A stretch of DNA of 64,000 nt from NCEH01 sp040049195 (GCF_040049195.1 NZ_JBDZDL010000002.1); one strand, 5' to 3'. Shown: positions 23,148 to 31,889, numbered from the stretch's first letter. The notes: generated by a model not told the origin, from the letters alone. Program-made: numbers and translations.

Positions 23148-23917
23148 CGCGGGTACTCCATTGATCGTCCTTGGCTCTGCATCGTCCGGGAACGCGCCAT
23201 GTCTTGGACAAACGTGTCTGCGTCGTCCGCCAGCTCGGCGATGTCTTCAACCGCGATCTGGCGCGCCACCTCGTAGCGCACGCGCCAGTCCGGATCGTGC
23301 CGCAGGCGCGCCAGCAGGTCGGGCGAGAGGCGCTGGGCGACCTCCAGCCGCACCGCCGCGTCGGCATCATCCACCATCTGCAGCAGCCAATCGCGCGGCA
23401 AGCGCTGCGCCACGATCTTGCGGACCTCGACCTCCGGGTCCGCGATCATCCGCGCCAGCAGCGGTGCCGCGACGCGCCGGGCGATGACGAGGCGGACGTA
23501 ATAATCCGGATCCGCCATCATGGGGATCAGCTCCGCATCGTCGAGCAGCGAGACGATGCGGATGCGCACCTCGCGATGCGGATCGTGCCGCAGGCGCAGG
23601 ATCAGCCGCTTCGGCAGCCGCCGCGCCGCGTTCCAGCGCACGGTTTCCTCCGGATCGTCCAGCAGGGGCTGCAGCACGAAGGGGCTTGCGTGCTTTGCCG
23701 AAATCGCCCGCACTTCAAAGTGGGGATGGGCGATATAGCCGTTGGAGAGCCCGGGATTCCAATTGAAGAAACGGTCGATGCGCCGGGCATAGCGGTCGTG
23801 CACGCAGGCATGCTTCAGCCGGCAGAGGCCGGCCTCGAGCAGATCCTGGTGCGCACAGTTGGCGCAATCTATTTCGTTACCCTGCCAATCGCAGGCTTCG
23901 TCGATTTCATCCATCAT
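23144..23917 (-). CDS. LRV-repeat Fe-S protein, copy 1
   Basis: 257 residues: N-terminal cysteine cluster (CDWQ...CANCAHQ...CRLKHACV, residues about 9-40), expected to hold a [4Fe-4S] cluster, followed by about eight leucine-rich-variant repeats of roughly 24 residues (e.g. HDPHREVRIRIVSLL, ADPDYYVRLVIARRV, DDADAAVRLEVAQRL). The same architecture is known next to nifB in Azotobacter; the function is not established. A paralogue is at 51936-52727. Start ATG 23917 overlaps the TPR gene by 11 bases. Confidence 0.88.
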   Translation of the reverse strand: MMDEIDEACDWQGNEIDCANCAHQDLLEAGLCRLKHACVHDRYARRIDRFFNWNPGLSNGYIAHPHFEVRAISAKHASPFVLQPLLDDPEETVRWNAARRLPKRLILRLRHDPHREVRIRIVSLLDDAELIPMMADPDYYVRLVIARRVAAPLLARMIADPEVEVRKIVAQRLPRDWLLQMVDDADAAVRLEVAQRLSPDLLARLRHDPDWRVRYEVARQIAVEDIAELADDADTFVQDMARSRTMQSQGRSMEYPR

Positions 23918-24446
23918 CGTCTTGCCCAATGCGTTCGAGAACGTCGAGCAATACCTTCGCGCCGATTTTGTCGCTGGGGTCCAGCTGGATCAGCTTGGTG
24001 ACGACGGCGCGTCCCTCTTCCAGCGCCCCAAGGCGCATCTGGAGGTAGGCGTAGCCCTTCAGGGTGAACAGATAAAAGCGGGGCAGCATGGCGTCGTAGC
24101 GACCGAACTCGGCATCGCCCGCGCTCACGTCCTGCCAGCGCGGGGCAAGATTATTTTCGCGGGCCGCTTTCTCCAAGCATTGCTTCGCCACTTCGAGCGC
24201 CTCCACAAGTCGCCCCTTGTAGAAATAAAAGCGATAGAGGCCGATCAGCACCGCGGCGTGCCCCGGGGCGAGCGCCTCGGCTTCGCGCAGATGGCGCTCC
24301 GCGACCTCGTCCAGATGATAGGAGCGCCCCGCTTGCATGAGATGCGCCTCGGCCGCCGGCGGCAACCCCTCTCCAAGGAGCGCTGCCGCCAGCAGACCTT
24401 CGTCGAGGCCGGGGCCTGCCATGTCCAAACTTGCGGTCTGCGTCAT
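23907..24446 (-). CDS. nif-associated TPR-like protein (copy 2)
   Basis: 179 residues with TPR-type helices (DEVAERHLREAEALAPGHAAV, LIGLYRFYFYKGRLVEALEV, RFYLFTLKGYAYLQMRLGA). It is a paralogue in layout of the protein at 11819-12298. Start at ATG 24446; the frame is open to 24632 but that would overlap the IscA gene. Lies in the nifB operon between iscA and LRV. Probably a scaffold or chaperone for maturation factors. Confidence 0.8.
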   Translation of the reverse strand: MTQTASLDMAGPGLDEGLLAAALLGEGLPPAAEAHLMQAGRSYHLDEVAERHLREAEALAPGHAAVLIGLYRFYFYKGRLVEALEVAKQCLEKAARENNLAPRWQDVSAGDAEFGRYDAMLPRFYLFTLKGYAYLQMRLGALEEGRAVVTKLIQLDPSDKIGAKVLLDVLERIGQDDDG

Positions 24447-24477
24447 GGCTGGGACCCCGCCCTTGGGTGGCTTCGGC

Positions 24478-24789
24478 TCAACCGTGCGAGCTGCACGAAC
24501 GAGCCTTGGGATCGCGAAACACGAGCCCGGTCTGGGCAGGCGTGTCGGCGAAGTCGATGGTGACGCCGTCCAGCAGGAGCCGGCTCTCGGCGGGCAGGAA
24601 GAAGCGCACGCCGTTGCGTTCCACGATGGCATCGCCCGCCGCCGGGCTGGGCAGCACAGCGATGTCGGCGGAGAGGCCCGAGCAGCCGCCGGGCGTCACC
24701 GCCAGGCGGAACCCGCTGGTGGCGCCGCCATCGGCGCGCAGCATGAGGCGGACGAATTTTTCCGCTGCCGGAGTAATGGTGAAGTTCAT
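24478..24789 (-). CDS. A-type Fe-S carrier (HesB/IscA family), nifB operon
   Basis: 103-residue IscA/HesB-type protein. The three cysteines are in PGGCSGL (about 36) and the C-terminal CSS (CSSHG), where the classical CxC is replaced by C-S-S, leaving only one C-terminal cysteine. It follows fdxN directly by 10 bases in the nifB operon. It probably transfers clusters to NifB or FdxN; the altered C-terminus makes its donor chemistry uncertain. Confidence 0.87.
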   Translation of the reverse strand: MNFTITPAAEKFVRLMLRADGGATSGFRLAVTPGGCSGLSADIAVLPSPAAGDAIVERNGVRFFLPAESRLLLDGVTIDFADTPAQTGLVFRDPKARSCSSHG

Positions 24790-24799
24790 GATAGACGCC

Positions 24800-25024
24800 T
24801 CAGGCCGGAGCTTGGTAGCGGGGATAGGACGTATCGATGACGCAGGTGTCGTCGACCGGGCACACGGCGGTGCATTGCGGTGAATCGAAGTGTCCGATGC
24901 ATTCGGTGCACTTCTTAGGATCGATCACGAAGGTTCCATTCTTTTCCCGGATCGCCACATTTGGGCATTCCGGCTCGCAAGCCGAACAGCTCGTGCATTG
25001 CGAGGCAATGATCTTCAGGGCCAT
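24800..25024 (-). CDS. fdxN: FdxN-type 2[4Fe-4S] ferredoxin
   Basis: 74-residue bacterial ferredoxin with CTSCSACEPECP (cluster I) and CTECIGHFDSPQCTAVCP (cluster II, longer Allochromatium-like spacing). FdxN functions with NifB in NifB-co synthesis and in electron donation to nitrogenase. Directly downstream of nifB by 34 bases. Confidence 0.93.
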   Translation of the reverse strand: MALKIIASQCTSCSACEPECPNVAIREKNGTFVIDPKKCTECIGHFDSPQCTAVCPVDDTCVIDTSYPRYQAPA

Positions 25025-25058
25025 CGATTGCTCCTAGACTTCGTCGGTGTTCGAAAGA

Positions 25059-26621
25059 TCAGGCGGCGGTGATGAGCGCGCCCTGGCGGATCTCGGCGTC
25101 ACCGCGCTCGACATGCTCGATTTCGCCGCTGTTCACCTTGTCGAGATATGCCTTGAACCAGGCGATGGCCGACTTCTCGATGAATTCGTGGGCATACTGG
25201 TCCACGGGATCGATGCCGGCCTTCTGGAGGTCGCCCTTCGGGCATCCGCCGATCTTGGCCACGAACACCGCATGGCAGTCGTTGATGGCGCGGATCACCG
25301 TCTCCAAGCTGTCCTCGTCGCCATAGCCGCCCTGGCAGTAGAGGTCGACCCGCCGATGGCCCACGAACTTCGCGCCCGCCGTGGACAGCTCATAGACCTG
25401 GAATTCCTTGGCGTGACCGAAGTGCTCGTTGATAAGGCCGGAGCCCTTGGTGGCAACCGCCACCAGCAGCTTGATGTCGCTCTTTGCGCCCGCCAGCGTG
25501 TTCAATTCTTCCTGCTTGGCGGCGACCTTGGCGACGCGTTCTTCCTCCACCAGGGCCTGGTAGGCCTTGCGGCTGTCGAGGTCGTAATTGACCTCCATGG
25601 CCATGATCTTGTCGGTGGTGAATTCCGCGCTGCGGTCCTCGCCCAGCAGGCCCACCGCGTCGGCGCGGCACTGGCGGCAATGGCGCATCATGTTCATCTC
25701 ACCCTCGCAGCTGTCCTGCAGGGCCTTCAGCTCCTGAGCCGTGGGGCCGCGCTGGCCGGTGAGGCCGAACACGGTGCCATGCTCGGGCGCCGAGATGAGG
25801 GGCATGATGTTGTGCAGGAAGGCGCCGCGCGACTTCACCGCCTTGTTCACCTCGACCAGGTGCTTGTCGTTGATCCCCGGGATCATCACCGAGTTGACCT
25901 TGCACAGGATGCCGCGCTCGGTGAGCATTTCCAGGCCCAGCAACTGTCGGTCCGTCAGCAGCTTGGCGGCTTCAACGCCGGTGTAGCGCTTGTGCTTCCA
26001 GAACACCCAGGGGTAGATCTTCGCGCCGATCTCCGGGTCCACCATGTTGATGGTGATGGTGACGTGATCGACGTTGAACCCGGCGATGGTGTCCACGTGG
26101 TCGGGCAGGGTGAGCCCGTTGGTGGACAGGCAGAGCTTGATGTCCGGCGCGGTCTTCGAAATCAGCTCGAACGTCTTGAAGGTCTTTTCCGGGTTGGCGA
26201 GCGGGTCGCCCGGACCTGCGATGCCCAGCACCGTCATCTGCGGGATGGTGGACGCCACCGCCAGCACCTTCTTGGCCGCCTGTTCGGGGGTCAGCTTCTC
26301 GCTCACCACGCCGGGGCGGGATTCATTGGCGCAATCGTATTTCCGGTTGCAGTAATTGCACTGGATGTTGCAAGCGGGCGCCACCGCCACGTGCATGCGT
26401 GCGTAATGGTGGTGGGCCTCTTCGCTGTAGCAGGGGTGGTTCTTCACCTTCTCCCAGATCTCGGTGGGAAGATCGCCGGCCCCTGCGCCGGAACCGCAGC
26501 TGGCCTTGCCGCTGCCGCCCGACGTGCCGCAGCCCTTGTGCTCCGCAATTGCCTGCATGACTTCGCTAACATTCACGACGCTTCCGGCCGACGCGCCTTC
26601 GTGCTCTGCTAATGCGTGCAT
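25059..26621 (-). CDS. nifB: NifB FeMo-cofactor biosynthesis radical SAM protein
   Basis: 520 residues. The radical-SAM motif C-x3-C-x2-C is CNIQCNYC (about residues 84-91), with further cluster cysteines CANES and CRQCRAD. The C-terminal NifX/NafY-like domain (about 375-490) includes INEHFGHAKEF. Makes NifB-co, the carbide-containing [8Fe-9S] precursor, from two 4Fe clusters and SAM. I chose ATG 26621 (CGGGGAAC upstream), because the earlier ATG 26651 would lie almost at the transcription start. Heads a twelve-gene operon reaching 20107. Confidence 0.96.
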   Translation of the reverse strand: MHALAEHEGASAGSVVNVSEVMQAIAEHKGCGTSGGSGKASCGSGAGAGDLPTEIWEKVKNHPCYSEEAHHHYARMHVAVAPACNIQCNYCNRKYDCANESRPGVVSEKLTPEQAAKKVLAVASTIPQMTVLGIAGPGDPLANPEKTFKTFELISKTAPDIKLCLSTNGLTLPDHVDTIAGFNVDHVTITINMVDPEIGAKIYPWVFWKHKRYTGVEAAKLLTDRQLLGLEMLTERGILCKVNSVMIPGINDKHLVEVNKAVKSRGAFLHNIMPLISAPEHGTVFGLTGQRGPTAQELKALQDSCEGEMNMMRHCRQCRADAVGLLGEDRSAEFTTDKIMAMEVNYDLDSRKAYQALVEEERVAKVAAKQEELNTLAGAKSDIKLLVAVATKGSGLINEHFGHAKEFQVYELSTAGAKFVGHRRVDLYCQGGYGDEDSLETVIRAINDCHAVFVAKIGGCPKGDLQKAGIDPVDQYAHEFIEKSAIAWFKAYLDKVNSGEIEHVERGDAEIRQGALITAA

Positions 26622-26672
26622 GTCCGTTCCCCGTTGCTGGCCAAATTTCAAAAATGTCCTGGGGAGATATGA

Positions 26673-26687
26673 GCAACTCGCGTGCCA
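26673..26687 (-). promoter_or_regulatory. sigma54 promoter of the nifB operon
   Basis: Minus-strand TGGCACGCGAGTTGC, a perfect -24/-12 element, 52 bases before nifB. Confidence 0.92.
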
Positions 26688-26784
26688 TCGCCTGAAAATA
26701 CATGAATTTGAGCAATATCAATTTCTTGCCCGCAAACCTCCTCTGTCGCCTTGCGAACACGTCTCGACGAAAGCTTTGGCGGTA

Positions 26785-26800
26785 TGTTGGAAAGATTACA
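26785..26800. promoter_or_regulatory. NifA upstream activator site of nifB
   Basis: TGT-TGGAAAGATT-ACA, exact NifA box, about 98 bases upstream of the -24/-12 element. Confidence 0.75.
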
Positions 26801-26847
26801 GATATCGCGGTGCCGGGGTGGGCCGGTTCGGAGTGTGTGAGACTCGT

Positions 26848-26882
26848 AAAAAAACCATCGGGGCGCCCGGGCGCCCCGATGG
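26848..26882 (-). terminator. intrinsic terminator behind the nifS operon
   Basis: A perfect 28-base palindrome (26855-26882, 14-bp arms, CCATCGGGGCGCCC) followed on the minus strand by seven Ts (26848-26854). It ends the iscA-nifU-nifS-nifT-SIR2 transcript 24 bases after the SIR2 stop and just before nifB's regulatory region. Confidence 0.93.
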
Positions 26883-26906
26883 TCGTTCAACCGAAAAGCG
26901 AGTGGG

Positions 26907-27770
26907 TCAGCCGAGCAAAATCTCGACCGCGCGTTCCAGCGGCAACGCGATTGGGGTGAGGCCCTGGGATATGAAGAAGCGCATTTCGTTTTTCGATAGG
27001 CCCTGGGGTTCGATGATGACGAAATGCTGAGAGCCGGAGCGTTTGGAAATCTGCCGCGCATAGGTCCGCAGGAGCTGGTCATTGAACCGGCAGCCGATGA
27101 ACAAGAAATTGCGTTGTGCGCGGCGGTCCTTCACCACGTCCGGAATCGGCGTCTGAATGTCGATTTCCGTCAGGACTTCTACATAATCCGCGTCGGAGAT
27201 CAGGAAATTCTTGGCGGGCGCGATCGACCCATGCGGCTTGTAGAGCAGCGTTGTCCACCCGGGCGCCATCGCCCGCTCGGTCTCCGCACCCGCGGCATCA
27301 TAGAAGCGATACCAGCGGTCTTCACCGATGCCAGCGCGGGTGATGCCTTGCACCTCGCCCCAGTCCGAGCGCTCCGACAATGCGGTGCGCATGGCGCCGT
27401 CGTACCAGGTGTCGACGATCATCGGCAGGGGCAGGGTGGCGAGATAGCGATGCAGCGCAGTCGGTTCCACCGGCGGGCTGAAGGCTTCGGTCATCAGCGC
27501 CGTGACGGTGGAGCGATGCTTCATGCTCTCGATATGCTGAGCGGAAGCCCAGGCGTTGCCCTTCGCGCGGCGGGGTAGCGCCACCTTGGTTGCGAAGAAT
27601 GCTGCCAAGGCCTCCGGGTTCATGGGAATGGCGGGCTTTGACAGCTCCGTCAGCCCGGGTCCGAGATAGGGTACCACCATGCCGGCGCGCATCTGCTCGG
27701 CGACCTTGGTCAGCACTGCCTCGGCATCGACGGCGTTGGTAAAATCGATATGGGGAATGGGGGCATTCAT
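26907..27770 (-). CDS. SIR2-like family protein
   Basis: 287 residues with a SIR2-type Rossmann pattern: VVPYLGPGLTELS at about 33-45 (the NAD-binding GAG-like loop), the DTWYDGAM region (where TQN.D is expected), LLYKPHGSI (the catalytic HG) and FLFIGCRFND near the C-terminus. No zinc-binding cysteine ribbon is obvious, so it belongs to the 'SIR2-like' class rather than classical sirtuins. Ends the nifS operon just before a strong terminator and 5 bases after nifT. Possibly an NAD-dependent deacylase or NADase-like protein. Confidence 0.85.
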   Translation of the reverse strand: MNAPIPHIDFTNAVDAEAVLTKVAEQMRAGMVVPYLGPGLTELSKPAIPMNPEALAAFFATKVALPRRAKGNAWASAQHIESMKHRSTVTALMTEAFSPPVEPTALHRYLATLPLPMIVDTWYDGAMRTALSERSDWGEVQGITRAGIGEDRWYRFYDAAGAETERAMAPGWTTLLYKPHGSIAPAKNFLISDADYVEVLTEIDIQTPIPDVVKDRRAQRNFLFIGCRFNDQLLRTYARQISKRSGSQHFVIIEPQGLSKNEMRFFISQGLTPIALPLERAVEILLG

Positions 27771-27775
27771 CGGCT

Positions 27776-27991
27776 TCAGCCTTCTTCGCCGCGCTTGCGC
27801 GCATTGATGGTGATCGGCAGCGTGGTGCCCGCGGCCATTTCGGGCAGATCGAGCACCCAGCCGTTGGCGATCTTGATCCAGCCACCCCAGAGCGTCTCAT
27901 GTTCGGTTTCGACGATCGGCTCCTCGAGGTCTTTCTTTGGCACATAGATGGACAGTCCGGTCTCCGGCGAGCGGCGGATCATGATCTTCAT
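27776..27991 (-). CDS. nifT: NifT/FixU
   Basis: 71-residue NifT/FixU protein: MKIMIRRSPETGLSIYVPKKDLEE and LWGGWIKIANGWVLDLP. The family usually sits with nifB/nifK or fixU and its role is unclear. Starts at ATG 27991 (GGAG upstream); the frame is open earlier but the family begins here. In an operon with nifS. Confidence 0.92.
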   Translation of the reverse strand: MKIMIRRSPETGLSIYVPKKDLEEPIVETEHETLWGGWIKIANGWVLDLPEMAAGTTLPITINARKRGEEG

Positions 27992-28047
27992 AAGAAATCT
28001 CCGTGAATTGGTGACGCGTATTCCGGTGTAGACGTGCTGCGTCATTG

Positions 28048-29199
28048 TCAGGTGGGTGACAATGTCCGAAGTTTGGTGATGACCTCGGGCAGCACCTGCA
28101 AAACCCGGTCAACTTCTTCGACCGTATTTTCACGCGAGAACGAAAAGCGGATGGCGCCGCGCAGGGCGGCCGCCGGAACGTCCATGGCGCGCAGCACGTG
28201 CGAAGGCTCCATGGAGCCGGAAGAGCAAGCCGACCCCAGCGAGGCAGCAATGCCAGCGCGGTTAAGATGGTGGAGGATCGCCTCGCCCTCGAGATGCTCG
28301 AAGGCGACATTGGAGGTGTTTGGCAGCCGGTTTTCACGGTCGCCCAGCACTTGGCAATGGCCGATCTGCTGCACCACGCCGTGTTCCAGCCGGTTTCGCA
28401 GGTCGCCTATTTCGTCGGGTGCGGCCTTCAGATGGGCCAGGGCGAGTTCCGCCGCCTTGCCGAGGCCGATGATGCCCGGCACGTTCTCTGTGCCGCCCCG
28501 TCGCCGCCGCTCTTGCGGGCCGCCGCGCACCAGAGGACTGAATTTTATTCCCTTGCGCAGATAGAGTGCGCCGATGCCCTTGGGGCCGTGCAGCTTGTGT
28601 CCCGACAAGGAAAGCATGTCGATCGGCGTCGCCTGAAGATCGATGGGGACCTTGCCGACAGCCTGCACCGCGTCGGTATGGAACAGCGCGCCGGCCGCGT
28701 GCGCCAGATCGGCGAGATGCGCCACCGGAAACAGGGTACCGGTTTCGTTATTCGCCCACATCACCGTGGCAAGCGCGGTGCGCGGCCCGAGCGCGCGGGC
28801 GTAGGCATCGAGGTCCAGCCGTCCGCTGGCATCGACGCCGATAATGTGAGCCTTGATCCCTCTCGTCGCCTGCAAATGTTCGACGACGGCGAGAACCGCA
28901 GGATGCTCGACCGCCGAGGTGACGATCTCATCGCGCCCCTCCTGTACATCGAGCGAGGAGAGGATGGCAGTGTTGTCGGATTCGGTGCCTCCGGAGGTAA
29001 AGACGATCTCGTGGTCGAACGCCGCTCCGAGCAGGGCTTGCAGGCTTTTGCGAGCGGCTTTCAGGCCGATCGCGACCTCACTGCCGAAGGCATGGGCCGA
29101 GGACGCATTGCCGAACTGCTCGGTGAAATACGGCAACATGGATGCGACGACGGCCGGGTCCGTGCGCGTCGTCGCATTGTTGTCGAGATAGATCGGCAC
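28048..29199 (-). CDS. nifS: NifS cysteine desulfurase
   Basis: 383-residue PLP enzyme that extracts sulfur from cysteine for nitrogenase clusters. Start region IYLDNNATTRTDPAV, PLP lysine in SGHKLHGPKG (about residue 200) and active-site cysteine in GSACSSGS (about 325) are all intact. GTG start at 29199 with GAGG upstream. It lies between the nifU fragment (12 bases) and nifT. Confidence 0.96.
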   Translation of the reverse strand: MPIYLDNNATTRTDPAVVASMLPYFTEQFGNASSAHAFGSEVAIGLKAARKSLQALLGAAFDHEIVFTSGGTESDNTAILSSLDVQEGRDEIVTSAVEHPAVLAVVEHLQATRGIKAHIIGVDASGRLDLDAYARALGPRTALATVMWANNETGTLFPVAHLADLAHAAGALFHTDAVQAVGKVPIDLQATPIDMLSLSGHKLHGPKGIGALYLRKGIKFSPLVRGGPQERRRRGGTENVPGIIGLGKAAELALAHLKAAPDEIGDLRNRLEHGVVQQIGHCQVLGDRENRLPNTSNVAFEHLEGEAILHHLNRAGIAASLGSACSSGSMEPSHVLRAMDVPAAALRGAIRFSFSRENTVEEVDRVLQVLPEVITKLRTLSPT

Positions 29200-29211
29200 C
29201 GCGCGCCTCGT

Positions 29212-29502
29212 TCAATGCCGCGCCTTCGCGGCGCCCGCCACTGGGATAATGCGCACCAGCTCGCCCAGGCGTTCCACAACCTTGGATTGGATGCCCTCCA
29301 GCGTCATGCTAGCGAGCTTGCAAAAGACGCAGGCGCCGGTCAGGCGCACCATCACCTTGTTTCCGTCGATCTCCAGCAACTCGCAGTCGCCGCCGTCGCG
29401 CTGAAGGTTCGGGCGCACTTCCTCGATCACCGCCTTGATGATCCGCACGCGCTCGCTGTCTTCGGCGAGGGGAGCCTGCAGGTTCTCGGTTTCTGCCAGC
29501 AT
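29212..29502 (-). CDS. nifU: NifU C-terminal (Nfu) domain protein
   Basis: 96 residues equivalent to only the last third of NifU, the Nfu domain: VRPNLQRDGGDCELLEIDGNKV then LTGACVFCKLASMTLEGIQ with the CxxC cluster site. The N-terminal IscU-like scaffold and the central [2Fe-2S] domain of full NifU are absent here, and no separate IscU-like gene occurs in the window. GGAG precedes the ATG, so it is a genuine short gene, not a fragment. Operon partner of iscA and nifS. Confidence 0.92.
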   Translation of the reverse strand: MLAETENLQAPLAEDSERVRIIKAVIEEVRPNLQRDGGDCELLEIDGNKVMVRLTGACVFCKLASMTLEGIQSKVVERLGELVRIIPVAGAAKARH

Positions 29503-29589
29503 GACATTCTCCTGGAGAGGATTTCTGCGGAAGCCGGCACGCGGCGCCCGCGCTGTGGCGAGCCGCGTGCCGGTGCGGAGGGATGAAGG

Positions 29590-29910
29590 TCAGCCGAAAG
29601 ACTTGCCGCAGGAGCAGCTGGACTTGGCATTCGGATTTTCAAAGGTGAAACCCGAGCCTTCCAGCGCCACCACGAAGTCGATGGTGGTACCCGCGAGATA
29701 TTCATGGCTTTTGTTGTCGACGAACACCTTCACGCCGTTGCGTTCGATGACGGTGTCGTCGGGATCGCCCTCGGCCACGAGGCCCATCTGGTATTTGTAG
29801 CCGGCGCAGCCGCCCGCCTCGACCTGGATGCGCAAGCCGCTGGCGGGTTCGGCGGCCGAGGTCATGGCCGTCCGCACCGCATTTACCGCACTATCCGTCA
29901 GATTGATCAT
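29590..29910 (-). CDS. iscA: A-type Fe-S carrier (IscA/nif HesB)
   Basis: 106-residue A-type carrier with all three ligand cysteines: GGCAGYKYQMG (about 34) and SCSCGKSFG (about 97-99). First gene of the iscA-nifU-nifS-nifT-SIR2 operon under a NifA/sigma54 promoter; functions as a [4Fe-4S] carrier to nitrogenase component maturation. Confidence 0.94.
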   Translation of the reverse strand: MINLTDSAVNAVRTAMTSAAEPASGLRIQVEAGGCAGYKYQMGLVAEGDPDDTVIERNGVKVFVDNKSHEYLAGTTIDFVVALEGSGFTFENPNAKSSCSCGKSFG

Positions 29911-29950
29911 TGTCCGCCCTCACTGATAGGACCTGTCTGAGAAGAGTTCA

Positions 29951-29965
29951 GCAAGTCCCGTGCCA
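29951..29965 (-). promoter_or_regulatory. sigma54 promoter of iscA-nifU-nifS-nifT
   Basis: Minus-strand TGGCACGGGACTTGC, perfect -24/-12, 41 bases before iscA. Confidence 0.92.
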
Positions 29966-30025
29966 CTGAATAAGCAATTGGATAACAACGATATTTTTAT
30001 ATCTGGCTGTGCGCTTTGCGACGCG

Positions 30026-30041
30026 TGTCGGCTTTGCGACA
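30026..30041. promoter_or_regulatory. NifA upstream activator site of the iscA operon
   Basis: TGT-CGGCTTTGCG-ACA, exact NifA box about 60 bases upstream of the -24/-12 element. The same 16 bases occur at 56035-56050 before ahpC. Confidence 0.78.
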
Positions 30042-30117
30042 AGGGGGGCGGGGTTGGAAAGCGGACGTGCGTCGCCGTCGGATGAATGCCTGTCGCTGGT
30101 ATGCGAAGGGCAGAAAG

Positions 30118-31815
30118 TCAGGCCGAATCCCCGAGGTCAATTCCGCGGAAGATCGCGCAGCGCTCGAAGACACCGAGCGTCGGAGGCACGCGCTTGTGGC
30201 GACAATATTTCGCCACCAGCTTCGCGAGGCCCTTGATGTCGCGGCCCGTCGTGGCAGGGAAGGTTTCCACCAACGCATCAAGCAGAGGTGCGTCGAGCGA
30301 GAGGCCGAATTGATCGCTCATAACGGCCCAGATCCGACGTCGCGCTGCGGCATTGGGTGGGTGAAATTTGATGAGCGCGATGCAACGCGAGACGATCGCC
30401 TCGTCGATGTCGTCGATGCGATTGGTGGTAAGGAACAGGAGTCCGTTGAAATATTCGAGCACCCGCAGGAAAACCCCCACCACGGCATTCATCGTGATGT
30501 CGTCTTCCCGCCGCTTGATGTAGACGTCGGCCTCATCAATCAGCATCACGGCGCCCCAGCGCTGCGCCCGGGTCAGCGTATCCTTCAGCGCGCTCTCCAT
30601 CGCCGCCGCATTCAAGCCGAGCTGGCCAGAATGCACGCGATACAACGGGCGCTGGATGATTTCCGCATAAACTTCGGCGGTCAGGGTTTTGCCCACCCCC
30701 GGCGGCCCTGCGCACAACACGGTGGTGCCGCCGGACTTTCCTGACACGATGTCATCCATCAGAACGTCCATCTCGGCGGTCAGGATGTCGATGAGGTCGG
30801 TCTGCTCCTCCGGTAGAACCAGTTTTTCCTTGAGGTTCGGCTGATAGGCATAGGGCGCCATATCGTCCACGTGCACCCAAAGGTAATGGTGCAGGTCGAG
30901 ATGGAACATCAGAACGTAAGGGTGAATTGGAATGCGGGAAAACAGGCCCGGCCGGATCGCCGCCTTCGATTCCTCCACCTCCTCCTCGGCATCATAGAGA
31001 TTGCTCTTCGCCGCCTTGCGAAGGTATTGACCGAGGATATCGCCGGTGACCTCAAGCGTCAGGGCGCGAGCGGTAAGAATGCTTTCGTCGTTCACCAGGC
31101 GAGCGGCGCCACCGCCAGAAGATAATACGACCACGTCCTTGCGCGACCAATCGGTGTCGCGGTGGGAGGAATTGGGATCCTCGGTATAGAAGCCGGTCCC
31201 ACGACCGGAGAATTGCGCGCCATAACGGCCGCGCCAGGCGAAATAGCGCGCCTCGGTCTCGTCATAGGCGGCAATCAGTTCCGGCGTTTCCTTCAGAAAG
31301 CCTTTGTGCGCGAAGATTTCCGCGATCGTCTTGCCGGCGATCTCGCCGCCGGAAATGCGCAGCGTGGTGGAGGTGACGGCACCCTTGGCATTGGCCTTCA
31401 GCTCGACGAACACACGTCCCGTCTCGTCATTTGAGGGCGGGGTATAATCCAGGCGGGTGACCACATAGGGCAGGGGCCGGCTTGCCACGCTGGCGGTGAA
31501 CATCCAGCCCCGGATCGCGTCCGCGATCAGATAGCGGGCGATGGCGGGCACGACGGATTCCAGATCGTTCGCAGCAAACCTGACACTTTTGTCGCTGAAC
31601 GCTCTTTGCAGCGTCGCGATTTGCGCCAGGCGCGTCTGCATCTGCGGGCCGGCGCCGCGGTACAAGTGCTGAAGAAAGTCCAGCTCCGCTTCCGAAAGCT
31701 GGGTGAACGCGACCTCCACCTTTTCGCCGAAGCGCAACTGCTCCTTGAGTGGCGCGAGGGCTGGAAAATTTGCTGTCATCGCCTCGATATAGGGGCGCTC
31801 GATTTGCAGCTTCAT
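30118..31815 (-). CDS. AAA+ ATPase, nif-linked
   Basis: 565 residues: an N-terminal half of about 340 residues with no recognised domain, then one AAA+ module with Walker A GPPGVGKTLTAE (about 355-366), Walker B VMLIDEADVYI (about 417), sensor FLTTNRIDDIDEAIVSRC (about 452) and a helical lid. Architecture resembles single-module remodelling ATPases rather than proteases (no peptidase domain). I placed the start at ATG 31815; 31869 is equally open and gives 18 more residues. Divergent from the 31966 gene. Role unknown. Confidence 0.85.
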   Translation of the reverse strand: MKLQIERPYIEAMTANFPALAPLKEQLRFGEKVEVAFTQLSEAELDFLQHLYRGAGPQMQTRLAQIATLQRAFSDKSVRFAANDLESVVPAIARYLIADAIRGWMFTASVASRPLPYVVTRLDYTPPSNDETGRVFVELKANAKGAVTSTTLRISGGEIAGKTIAEIFAHKGFLKETPELIAAYDETEARYFAWRGRYGAQFSGRGTGFYTEDPNSSHRDTDWSRKDVVVLSSGGGAARLVNDESILTARALTLEVTGDILGQYLRKAAKSNLYDAEEEVEESKAAIRPGLFSRIPIHPYVLMFHLDLHHYLWVHVDDMAPYAYQPNLKEKLVLPEEQTDLIDILTAEMDVLMDDIVSGKSGGTTVLCAGPPGVGKTLTAEVYAEIIQRPLYRVHSGQLGLNAAAMESALKDTLTRAQRWGAVMLIDEADVYIKRREDDITMNAVVGVFLRVLEYFNGLLFLTTNRIDDIDEAIVSRCIALIKFHPPNAAARRRIWAVMSDQFGLSLDAPLLDALVETFPATTGRDIKGLAKLVAKYCRHKRVPPTLGVFERCAIFRGIDLGDSA

Positions 31816-31889
31816 TGCGGTGTATCGGGTTCGGAAGGGAACGCGGATGCGTGCCTCCTGCGCATGCATGGTTCGCGCCAGTATTGAAG

